48,081 nucleotides of DNA from an uncultured Pelagibacteraceae bacterium (lineage in GTDB: Bacteria; Pseudomonadota; Alphaproteobacteria; Pelagibacterales; Pelagibacteraceae): positions 1 to 48,081 of the forward strand of contig CACONQ010000004.1 in the NCBI GenBank assembly GCA_902628635.1. The letters run 5' to 3'. The notes under the pieces were generated by a model. That model saw only the letters and a list, made by a program, of their open reading frames with translations, was not told where the DNA came from and ran no database searches. Positions 26,344-33,316 of the stretch are shown here, piece by piece. A program made the position numbers and the translations under genes. Numbering within the stretch: position 1 is the stretch's first letter; the number at the start of each line of letters is the position of its first letter.

Positions 26344-26371
26344 AAAAACAACCTAGGGTAGATTGTTTTTT
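26344..26371 (-). terminator. Intrinsic terminator ending module 2
   Basis: On the - strand AAAAACAATCTA pairs with TAGGTTGTTTTT around a CCC loop (11 Watson-Crick pairs plus one G-T), and the T-rich side doubles as the T tract. It lies 10 bases beyond the stop of the 136-aa gene and upstream of the amt promoter. It therefore separates the two module transcripts. Confidence 0.7.
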
Positions 26372-26380
26372 CAGAGATTC

Positions 26381-26791
26381 TTAAAATTTTCTATATGCTT
26401 TTTTAAGATCAACTAACGGATGATTTGGTGACATTTGGAATTTTACTAACAGTTCCCGAGCAATCATATCTCTATCTTGTTGGTTATTTGGGAGTTTAAT
26501 TTTTTTTGGAATTGTAACCCAGCCATTAGCATTTCTATCAAATACCGCAGGTCTATCTTCCTCGTAACCCATATGAACATCCTCAAGCCAATTTAAATCA
26601 TCCCATCCCATTGCCTCAATATATTTTTTAAGAAATGGAGTTAATCGTGAATAGTCAGGCAACAAATTTACATCGTATCTATAACCGATTGTTTGACCAA
26701 TCATTTTTTCTCTGGCAGTCGCCTTTTTTTTTCCAAGCTGACCCTTTACTTCTTTTGGGGTTGTTTTTTTATTTTTCTTTTTTCGTGCCAT
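26381..26791 (-). CDS. Uncharacterised 136-aa protein, last gene of module 2
   Basis: I do not recognise the family. The first 30 residues are Lys-rich (MARKKKNKKTTPKEVKGQLG and onward). Then comes a compact region with YDVNLLPDYSRLTPFLKKY, several Trp and Asp residues (MGWDDLNWLEDVHMG) and a C-terminal helix. There is no signal peptide or membrane helix, so it is probably cytosolic. It starts five bases after the FMN-protein gene and is followed by a terminator. Module 1 has no counterpart. A small extra subunit or assembly factor for the module 2 enzyme is the simplest reading, but nothing in the sequence proves it. Confidence 0.7.
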   Translation of the reverse strand: MARKKKNKKTTPKEVKGQLGKKKATAREKMIGQTIGYRYDVNLLPDYSRLTPFLKKYIEAMGWDDLNWLEDVHMGYEEDRPAVFDRNANGWVTIPKKIKLPNNQQDRDMIARELLVKFQMSPNHPLVDLKKAYRKF

Positions 26792-26796
26792 AAAAA

Positions 26797-28203
26797 TTAG
26801 ATTTTATGAAAGTCGTCTACCCCAACAGTATGATTTGTCCCTGATAAAGGAACTTTAGCTAAAGCAGATGCTTCCATTGTTAATGCAGCCATATCCTCTG
26901 GTTCAAGAGAGTGTATATTTGTTTTACCACATGCTCTTGCAAGAAGTTGAGCTTCAAGCGTCATTGCATGTAAATAATTGTAAACTCTTAGCGCGGCTTC
27001 GTCAGGATTTAATCTTTTTCTAAGTTTTGGATCTTGCGTAGCAACTCCTACAGGGCAACGACCTGTATGACAATGATAACAGTGTCCAGCAGGCACTCCC
27101 ATTTCTTTCTCAAAATTTGACTCAGGTATTTCTTTATTACAATTTAAAGCAACCATTGCTCCAGTACCAATTGCTATAGCGTCGGCTCCTAAAGCAAGTG
27201 CTTTAGCCATATCCGCACCATCTCTTACACCACCAGCATAAATTAAAGTTACTTTTCCTGTCTTACCTACATCGTCTATTGCTCTTCTTGCTTCTCTAAT
27301 AGCAGCAATTCCAGGAATTCCTGTGTTTGCAGCAGCTATGTGAGGTCCAGCTCCTGTTGATCCTTCCATACCATCTAAATAGATAGAATCTGGATCACAT
27401 TTTGCTGCCATCCTAACATCATCATATACTTTTGCTGCTCCTAATTTTAATTGAATTGGAACTTTATTTTTTGTTAATTCTCTTAGCTCTTGAACTTTTA
27501 ATGCTAAATCATCTGGACCTAGCCAGTCGGGATGTCTTGCAGGAGATCTTTGATCTATTCCCGCAGGTAAAGATCTCATTTCAGCTACTTGATCTGTAAC
27601 TTTCTGACCCATTAAGTGTCCTCCCATTCCCACTTTCTGACCTTGTCCTATAAATACCTCTATACCATCAGCAAGTTGTGCATGATGTGGATTAAATCCA
27701 TATCTTGATTGTATGCACTGATAATACCACTTCTCAGAATATCTTCTTTCATCGGGTATCATTCCACCTTCACCTGAACAAGTTGCACTCCCTGCCATAG
27801 TGGCACCTCTTGCCAAAGCGGTTTTAGCTTCATATGAAAGTGCGCCAAAACTCATGCCTGTAATGTATACAGGAATATCTAGTTCTATAGGGTTCTCACA
27901 TCTTGGACCTATTACAGTTTTTGTCTCACATTTTTCTCTATAACCTTCAATTACGAACCTTGTTAAAGTTCCAGGTAAAAATACAAGATCGTCAAAAGTA
28001 GGAATTTTTTTCATCAAAGCCATTCCACGCATTCTGTATCTTCCTAATTGTGCTTTAATATGAATATCGTCGATTACTTCTGGAGTAAAAATAGAGTTAT
28101 AACCTAATAAACTCTTATTTCTTTTTGAAAATTCTGTTTTACCGTTTCCGTTGCCATTTCCGTTTGAATGACCGTTTGATTTACCATTTTTTTTTCTTGC
28201 CAT
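26797..28203 (-). CDS. FMN glutamate-synthase-like protein with [3Fe-4S] cysteines (module 2)
   Basis: A 468-aa homologue of the glutamate-synthase FMN domain, paralogous to the module 1 protein. The barrel has GMSFGALSYEAKTALARGA, QGQKVGMGGHLMGQKV, DGMEGSTGAGPHIAA and YAGGVRDGADMAKALALGADAIAIG. Unlike module 1 it keeps the cluster motif CYHCHTGRCPVGVATQ (C375, C378, C383), so it should bind a [3Fe-4S] cluster and accept electrons from a reductase or ferredoxin. The N-terminus has a Lys/Asn/Gly-rich tail with alternating Asn-Gly (residues 8-22). It shares one base with the GXGXG gene (TAATG). The gene type has been called glxD in other bacteria; the amine it uses is unknown. Confidence 0.82.
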   Translation of the reverse strand: MARKKNGKSNGHSNGNGNGNGKTEFSKRNKSLLGYNSIFTPEVIDDIHIKAQLGRYRMRGMALMKKIPTFDDLVFLPGTLTRFVIEGYREKCETKTVIGPRCENPIELDIPVYITGMSFGALSYEAKTALARGATMAGSATCSGEGGMIPDERRYSEKWYYQCIQSRYGFNPHHAQLADGIEVFIGQGQKVGMGGHLMGQKVTDQVAEMRSLPAGIDQRSPARHPDWLGPDDLALKVQELRELTKNKVPIQLKLGAAKVYDDVRMAAKCDPDSIYLDGMEGSTGAGPHIAAANTGIPGIAAIREARRAIDDVGKTGKVTLIYAGGVRDGADMAKALALGADAIAIGTGAMVALNCNKEIPESNFEKEMGVPAGHCYHCHTGRCPVGVATQDPKLRKRLNPDEAALRVYNYLHAMTLEAQLLARACGKTNIHSLEPEDMAALTMEASALAKVPLSGTNHTVGVDDFHKI

Positions 28204-29057
28204 TATATAGCTCCTTTTTTTTCTGTAGGTTCTAAAGCGTCATAGTTCCAAAGTTTCTTACCTGCAACTACTTTCGTCATTTTAGAGACGTCAAAATTGT
28301 CGCCTATTTCAGCTACTTTAAGCTTTCTTTTTAACCAATCTATATCACTTTTTGTCATAGGGGACTCCACAGCATCACTTCCAAAAGATCCAATTTTCCC
28401 TCCAATAAAAATTGTGCCGTCATACATTGAATCACCTAAGTTTATTCCAACATCTCCCAAAATAATTATTCTTCCTCTTTGCATCATAAAACCAGTAAAA
28501 GCACCAGCGTCCCCACCTATAATAATAGTACCACCTTTTTGGTCAATACCAGTCCTGGCTCCTACGCTACCTTTGCAGATCAAATCTCCACCTCTTATGG
28601 CGGCTCCAAAACATGATCCTGCATTTTTTTCAATCACCACTTTACCAGCCATCATGTTTTCAGCACATGACCAACCAACTCTACCATTTATTCTAACAAT
28701 AGGCCCATCAATTGAACCAACACCAAAATAACCTAAACTTCCCTCAAATATTAAATTTAGTTTATTAAGAATTCCTACTCCAAGACTATGTTTACCCTGT
28801 GGATTTTTTATAACTATCGTACCGTAACCTTGACTCATTAATTCATCAATTTTCCTATTAGCTTCTTTACAATCTAAATTTTGAACATCTAAATCTGTTC
28901 TCTTGTTAAAATCAACGTCATAAGTTCCCCAATAAAAAAAATTTTCTGCCTCATCAGGATTAAAAAATTTCTGCTGAGTTTTACCTGTTAGAACTTCCGT
29001 ATGAAGCCCCATTGATTGTGCTTTTGTTTTTTTATCTGATGTTTTTAAATTTGCCAT
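28203..29057 (-). CDS. GXGXG beta-helix subunit (module 2)
   Basis: A 284-aa GXGXG-repeat protein, the partner of the amidotransferase and FMN subunits. Repeats include GSLGYFGVGSIDGPIVRING, GRVGWSCAENMMAGKVVI, GVGINLGDSMYDGTIFIGG-type turns and GGTIIIGGDAGAFTGFMMQR. It carries an N-terminal extension of about 60 residues compared with the module 1 paralogue, including FNPDEAENFFYWGTYDVDF, which may make an extra contact. It overlaps the amidotransferase gene by 13 bases, exactly as in module 1, and the FMN gene by one base. Its role is structural within a three-part synthase. Confidence 0.8.
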   Translation of the reverse strand: MANLKTSDKKTKAQSMGLHTEVLTGKTQQKFFNPDEAENFFYWGTYDVDFNKRTDLDVQNLDCKEANRKIDELMSQGYGTIVIKNPQGKHSLGVGILNKLNLIFEGSLGYFGVGSIDGPIVRINGRVGWSCAENMMAGKVVIEKNAGSCFGAAIRGGDLICKGSVGARTGIDQKGGTIIIGGDAGAFTGFMMQRGRIIILGDVGINLGDSMYDGTIFIGGKIGSFGSDAVESPMTKSDIDWLKRKLKVAEIGDNFDVSKMTKVVAGKKLWNYDALEPTEKKGAI

Positions 29058-29986
29058 ACTTTTACCATTCCATCAAAAGGATCATACGTGTCAATTTCTT
29101 GTGGAAGAACTGACCTTATAGCTATTTCCTCTGAACCCATTGCAACTAAATCGTCTGACTCGTAAAGCACTAAAGGTTTAGCAGCCATCGTGTCTTTAGC
29201 CATACCTAGAGAATCCTTTGTTGCAACAAAATAAGTAAACACACCGTCTAAACCCGTTAAAGACTCTTTCATTCCCTCTTCTAAAGAAGCGCCACTTCTC
29301 ATTTTTTCTGCAAGATATACAGCTATTAACTCTGAGTCACATTCAGACATAAACCGCATACCCTTATTTTCTAACATTCTACGATTATTCCAATAATTTG
29401 TAAGTTGTCCGTTATGTACTACAGATACATCGCTAAATGGATAACCCCAAAACGGGTGTGCTGACTTAATATCAACTCCCGACTCCGTAGCCATTCTCGC
29501 ATGTCCAATAGCATGAGTTCCAATAAGTTTATCTAAATTATATCTTTCGCAAACAGCTTTTGCGTTACCAAGATCTTTAATTACCTCTAAAGATTTTCCC
29601 ATTGATAAAATTTCAACACCAGGAACACTTTCAATTTTTTTTGAAAATTCCATTAAATCATTATTATACTCAATTTCGTATCTAAGTGAGTAGGGAAGTA
29701 TTCTCTCTTCTTTTACTATTTTTGCACCTAATTCGCTTAAAAAAATATCAACTTGTCTTTTTCTAGAATCATAAACAGAAATATCTTCTTTTACAGAAGA
29801 ACTTCCCTCTGCTACGTTTTCTCCAACTTTAAAACGCATAATAAAATTTTTTCCATCAGTGTCTCCATATAATGCGTATCCTGTTGAATCCTCACCTCTG
29901 TGCTTTAATGCCTGAAGCATTCCTTGTAATTCTTGACCAACATTTGAAGATTTACCTCTATGAATTAAGCCTGCAATACCGCACAT
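29045..29986 (-). CDS. Class II glutamine amidotransferase subunit (module 2)
   Basis: A 313-aa Ntn-type amidotransferase starting MCGIAG (Cys2 nucleophile). It shows KHRGEDSTGYALYG, the AIGHARMATESGVDIKSAHPF loop, VHNGQLTNYWNNRRML and CDSELIAVYLA. It should release ammonia or an amine from a gamma-glutamyl amide for the FMN subunit. As in module 1, a stretch of about 60 residues (about 65-130) interrupts the usual fold between motifs. It starts 20 bases after the GS-2 gene, so here the ligase comes first in the operon, whereas in module 1 it comes last. Confidence 0.82.
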   Translation of the reverse strand: MCGIAGLIHRGKSSNVGQELQGMLQALKHRGEDSTGYALYGDTDGKNFIMRFKVGENVAEGSSSVKEDISVYDSRKRQVDIFLSELGAKIVKEERILPYSLRYEIEYNNDLMEFSKKIESVPGVEILSMGKSLEVIKDLGNAKAVCERYNLDKLIGTHAIGHARMATESGVDIKSAHPFWGYPFSDVSVVHNGQLTNYWNNRRMLENKGMRFMSECDSELIAVYLAEKMRSGASLEEGMKESLTGLDGVFTYFVATKDSLGMAKDTMAAKPLVLYESDDLVAMGSEEIAIRSVLPQEIDTYDPFDGMVKVWQI

Positions 29987-30006
29987 ATTTTTTTCCTATA
30001 TAATTA

Positions 30007-31476
30007 TTACGGCAGACAATCAAGGTAAGTATCAAGATCCCATTGAGTTGTAGCACCCAAAAATCTTTCCCACTCATCATTTTTATACCAATGAAATACT
30101 TTATACATCTCATCTGGCATTGCTGATTTAATTACCTCATCCTCTGCTAATCTATCTAAAGCCTCTCCTAAACTTAAAGGAAGTTTCTTAACATCTTTTC
30201 CAGCTTTTTGAGCTTCATAAATATTTCTAGACTCTGGTGCTGCTGGCTTCATTTTTTTTGAAATTCCCTCATCACAAGCTTTAAGTAAAGCTGCGCCAAG
30301 CAGATATGGATTGTGCATTGAGTCAACAGATCTATACTCAAATCTTCCTGGAGCTGAAACTCTTAAGCCACAAGTTCTATTTTGATAACCCCAATCTGCA
30401 TATACAGGAGCCCAGAAACCCTGATCCCAAAGTCTTCGATAAGAGTTTACAGTTGAAGACCCAAGCGCAGTTAACGCTGGCAAGTGTTCCATAATTCCCG
30501 CAATAGAATGTAACCCAATTTTCCCAGGTAATTGCATATCTTTTGTATCTGGCATGAAAGTATTGGTACCGCCTGAAACGTAACTGAACACTTCTTCAAC
30601 GCCTGGCAGTTTTTTGTGACCTAATTTATTAACTGATATTTTTCCACCTTTCCAGAGAGACATATTAGTATGACACCCGCTAGCAGAAACACCCATAAAA
30701 GGTTTTGTCATAAAACATGCAATCAAACCATGTTCTCTTGCTACTTGTGCACAAATTTGTCTGTAAGTTGATAACCTATCAGCATTTCTTAATACATTAT
30801 CGAAAGTCCAATTTAATTCTAATTGACCAGGGGCATCTTCGTGGTCGCCTTGAATCATGTCTAGTCCCATTGCTTGAGAATACTCAATGACTTTCATAAA
30901 TACTGGTCTTAATGACTCAAATTGGTCTATGTGATAGCAAAAAGGTTTAGAGAAACCCTTTCCTGTTGGAGTGCCATCCTCATTTTTAGTAAGCCACATC
31001 ATCTCCGGCTCTGTTCCAACTCTTAATTCTAGACCATGTTTTTTTTGAAATTCGTCCATAAAAATTCTTAAGTTTCCTCTGCAATCTGATGTTAAATGAC
31101 CACCTGGATTGTTTCTTTCTTCTCTATTTCTAAAACATGTGCAGAATACTCTTCCAACTCTTTTATCCCAAGGTAATTGAACAAATGTTTCTGGATCAGG
31201 TATACCAACAAGTTCCATTGCCTCTGGTCCATAACCAATATAATTATTATGTCTGTCTAAAAATAAATTTGCTGTTGATCCATAAACTAATTGAAAACCT
31301 TTTTCAGCAGTTCTTTCCCAGTGATCTGCGGGTATTCCTTTTCCTACAACTCTTCCAGTAACAGAAATAAATTGAAAATATATATAAGTTATTCCTAACT
31401 CGTTGATTTTTTCTCTAACTTTTTTGACCAGTTTATCTCTACCTGGTTGATTAACGTGTTTTTCTAGATCAGTCAT
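30007..31476 (-). CDS. Divergent glutamine-synthetase-like ligase GS-2 (module 2)
   Basis: A 489-aa glutamine-synthetase-superfamily ligase, clearly distinct from GS-1 and about 50 residues longer. Kept motifs are VGTEPEMMWL, HEDAPGQLELNW, a glutamate/ATP loop and APGRFEYRSVDSMHNPYLLGAALL. In the GxGxHxH-type loop it reads SASGCHTNMSLW: the first His is present (H269) but the second is Asn (N271). There is no NLYDLP adenylylation site. It would glutamylate an amine; methylamine, dimethylamine or ammonia are all possible. It has a strong GGGGG ribosome-binding site. The 66-base gap from the FAD gene carries a T9 run on the coding strand but no hairpin. Confidence 0.75.
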   Translation of the reverse strand: MTDLEKHVNQPGRDKLVKKVREKINELGITYIYFQFISVTGRVVGKGIPADHWERTAEKGFQLVYGSTANLFLDRHNNYIGYGPEAMELVGIPDPETFVQLPWDKRVGRVFCTCFRNREERNNPGGHLTSDCRGNLRIFMDEFQKKHGLELRVGTEPEMMWLTKNEDGTPTGKGFSKPFCYHIDQFESLRPVFMKVIEYSQAMGLDMIQGDHEDAPGQLELNWTFDNVLRNADRLSTYRQICAQVAREHGLIACFMTKPFMGVSASGCHTNMSLWKGGKISVNKLGHKKLPGVEEVFSYVSGGTNTFMPDTKDMQLPGKIGLHSIAGIMEHLPALTALGSSTVNSYRRLWDQGFWAPVYADWGYQNRTCGLRVSAPGRFEYRSVDSMHNPYLLGAALLKACDEGISKKMKPAAPESRNIYEAQKAGKDVKKLPLSLGEALDRLAEDEVIKSAMPDEMYKVFHWYKNDEWERFLGATTQWDLDTYLDCLP

Positions 31477-31542
31477 TTTCCCCCTTAGAATTTATAGATC
31501 AAAAAGGTAACTGAAAAAAAAACGTCTGTCTACTTAGATAAC

Positions 31543-32868
31543 TTAACTCCAAGGAAACGGACTGTTCGAAGTAGGGTGTAGTTCCCCTTTCGCGTATCGG
31601 TTGAATCTAAACGGTTTTAACAATGTACTCTCTTGACCTAAAATTTCTTGTGCAACAAGGTGACCAACTCCCAACATTTTATATCCATGATTAGCATCAG
31701 CTATCATGTAAACGTTTTCTAAAAATCTATCAAAGATTGGAAATGAATCTGGAGTTAAACATCCAAGTCCACCAGATGGTCCCTTTCTATATAAATTTGA
31801 TTTACCTTCAAATCTTTTTTGGCAATGAGCTAGTGCTGAGGACCACATATCTGCAAACTCATCAGTTGTTTGATACTCTGGTGAGTCCAATCCATAAGGA
31901 TCGACATTAACTTTATCAAAATGTTTTTGAACAATGTAAGGCGAAGTTCCACCTTGAACACCTAAACCTTCAATATCAGGTTTATAATATATTCCCCATA
32001 ATTTATCTGTAATTAGTTTTTGATCTTTATCTGAGTAAAGAGGCGCATCTGTATCGACATGAATTACTGGAGGCTGTTTACCCTCATTTGTTCTGAGATA
32101 ATCCGCATCAACCCCAAGAACACCTTCTTGTAAAAACCAATAAGTCCACATATCAACTTGGTGCATTTTACCATCCTTACCTTTTATGTCAGTTGTTTTT
32201 GGTAATTCCAACATATTCCAGAAATCTCTTACCCATGGTCCAGCACCAACAACTACTTGGTCACAATCTATTGTTCCTTGATCTGTGATAACTCCTGTAA
32301 CAGCATTACTATTGCTACCTTTTTTGAAACCTGTAACTTTTACGCCTTTATGAACATTAACTCCATTAGCGTTAGCTTTTTTTTCTAATGCTTTTATTGA
32401 ATCTTTGTTAAAAGCATATCCACCCTTTTTCTCATGAAGAACAGATGTAATTCCTTTTGCCTGCCAGTCGTCAAAAATTCCTTTCATATATTTATCACAA
32501 TCTTTTTCTCCTTCGATAAATTCTGAATCATATCCAATTGCTTTTTGTTGATTGTAAATACTAGCTACGTCTTCATGCATTACTTCTGGTGAAATTTGCA
32601 TATATCCAACTGCATTATATTTAAATGCTTTTGGATCGCTCTCCCAAACCTCAACTGAGTGAGCCATTAATTCTCTCATTGCTGGCTGAAAATAATTATT
32701 TCTTACAACACCACATGCTATTCCACTTGCACCTGCTGCAGTGTCTTTTTTTTCTAATACTACAATGTCATTTGGATTTTTATAGGTCTCTGATAATTTC
32801 CATGCAGTACTTAACCCGTGGATGCCACCACCGATTACAACTACTTTTGCTTTTGTTGGTAAAGCCAT
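31543..32868 (-). CDS. FAD-dependent oxidoreductase of the DAO / sarcosine-dimethylglycine dehydrogenase family
   Basis: A 441-aa flavoprotein with VVVIGGGIHGLSTAWKL at the N-terminus (Rossmann GxGxxG), AAGASGIACGVVRNNYF as the typical second motif, VVGAGPWVRDF in the middle and a C-terminal NHGYKMLGVGHLVAQEI that closes the FAD site. Family members oxidise N-methyl groups or amine carbons of amino acids. It lacks the GcvT-type folate domain of dimethylglycine dehydrogenases, but tdm upstream carries one. It lies between tdm and GS-2, so an N-methylated amino acid such as an N-methylglutamate derivative is a plausible substrate. The sarcosine-oxidase-type multi-subunit dehydrogenase partners are absent. 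A 24-bp palindrome lies 36 bases upstream of its start. Confidence 0.8.
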   Translation of the reverse strand: MALPTKAKVVVIGGGIHGLSTAWKLSETYKNPNDIVVLEKKDTAAGASGIACGVVRNNYFQPAMRELMAHSVEVWESDPKAFKYNAVGYMQISPEVMHEDVASIYNQQKAIGYDSEFIEGEKDCDKYMKGIFDDWQAKGITSVLHEKKGGYAFNKDSIKALEKKANANGVNVHKGVKVTGFKKGSNSNAVTGVITDQGTIDCDQVVVGAGPWVRDFWNMLELPKTTDIKGKDGKMHQVDMWTYWFLQEGVLGVDADYLRTNEGKQPPVIHVDTDAPLYSDKDQKLITDKLWGIYYKPDIEGLGVQGGTSPYIVQKHFDKVNVDPYGLDSPEYQTTDEFADMWSSALAHCQKRFEGKSNLYRKGPSGGLGCLTPDSFPIFDRFLENVYMIADANHGYKMLGVGHLVAQEILGQESTLLKPFRFNRYAKGELHPTSNSPFPWS

Positions 32869-32904
32869 ATGCTAACTTTATTTTTTGTGCGACAGAAGTA
32901 TATA

Positions 32905-32928
32905 ATATTTTTTATATATAAAAAATAT
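32905..32928. repeat. Perfect 24-bp AT palindrome upstream of the FAD oxidoreductase
   Basis: ATATTTTTTATA (32905-32916) is followed directly by its exact reverse complement (32917-32928). It lies in the 97-base gap between the MarR-like gene and the FAD gene. On the - strand a TTGAAT hexamer lies just upstream, so the palindrome covers the likely -10 region of the FAD promoter. It may act as an operator, or simply as promoter DNA that melts easily. Confidence 0.6.
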
Positions 32929-32965
32929 AAGTAAATTGAATTCAACCTTTAGTTTAGCTGAATTT

Positions 32966-33316
32966 TTAAAAACTTAAATTTTTCAAAGTTGCTAAATAAT
33001 CATTAAATTCATTGATAAATGCTTGGCTCGGTTTAATGAATTTTTTTCTTTGATCTTTCAAATTTTTTTCTAAATAAAAAAAACCTTTCTCACAAGCTTC
33101 ATTAATTATCAATGCTGATTTTGGTCTAGAAGTTTTAAAAAGTTTAGTTTTTAACTCTTCGACTGACAAATTTTGCTTTAATTTATAAGCGGTCATTACT
33201 AAAAGCATCATATGGTAATGAGAAGGGGATTTTCTGAAAAAATAATTACTAGATTTATGAGATAATTTCATTTGATCCTCCCAAAACTCCAACAAGTCTT
33301 TTGTAGCTTTGTTCAT
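32966..33316 (-). CDS. Small winged-helix transcriptional regulator, MarR-like
   Basis: A 116-aa protein with a winged-helix layout. Helices at about 29-65 lead into a recognition-helix-like region (TSRPKSALIINEACEKGFFY). A wing follows with the MarR signature Asp-x-Arg in LKDQRKKFIKPSQAFINEF. It is short for MarR and lacks a long N-terminal dimer helix, so a PadR- or phage-type winged helix is possible. It is cotranslated with tdm (TAATG, one-base overlap). It is therefore the best candidate for the local regulator of the TMAO genes, possibly acting on the inverted repeat in the tdm/tmoX promoter region. Confidence 0.65.
   Translation of the reverse strand: MNKATKDLLEFWEDQMKLSHKSSNYFFRKSPSHYHMMLLVMTAYKLKQNLSVEELKTKLFKTSRPKSALIINEACEKGFFYLEKNLKDQRKKFIKPSQAFINEFNDYLATLKNLSF

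Noticed and set aside
21506-28203. Module FMN and GXGXG genes as an ordinary ammonia-assimilating glutamate synthase
   Set aside because: Glutamate synthase fuses these domains in one long protein with a small-subunit partner; here they are separate genes next to GmaS-like ligases, and no small subunit is present.
28297-28731. Plus-strand open frame of 144 codons inside the module 2 GXGXG gene
   Set aside because: Opposite-strand echo of Gly-rich repeats (giving Pro/Ile-rich nonsense); no start signal.
32881-32940. AT palindrome as a transcription terminator for tdm and the regulator
   Set aside because: The stem is pure A/T with no loop and no following T tract beyond its own arms, so it would be too weak.
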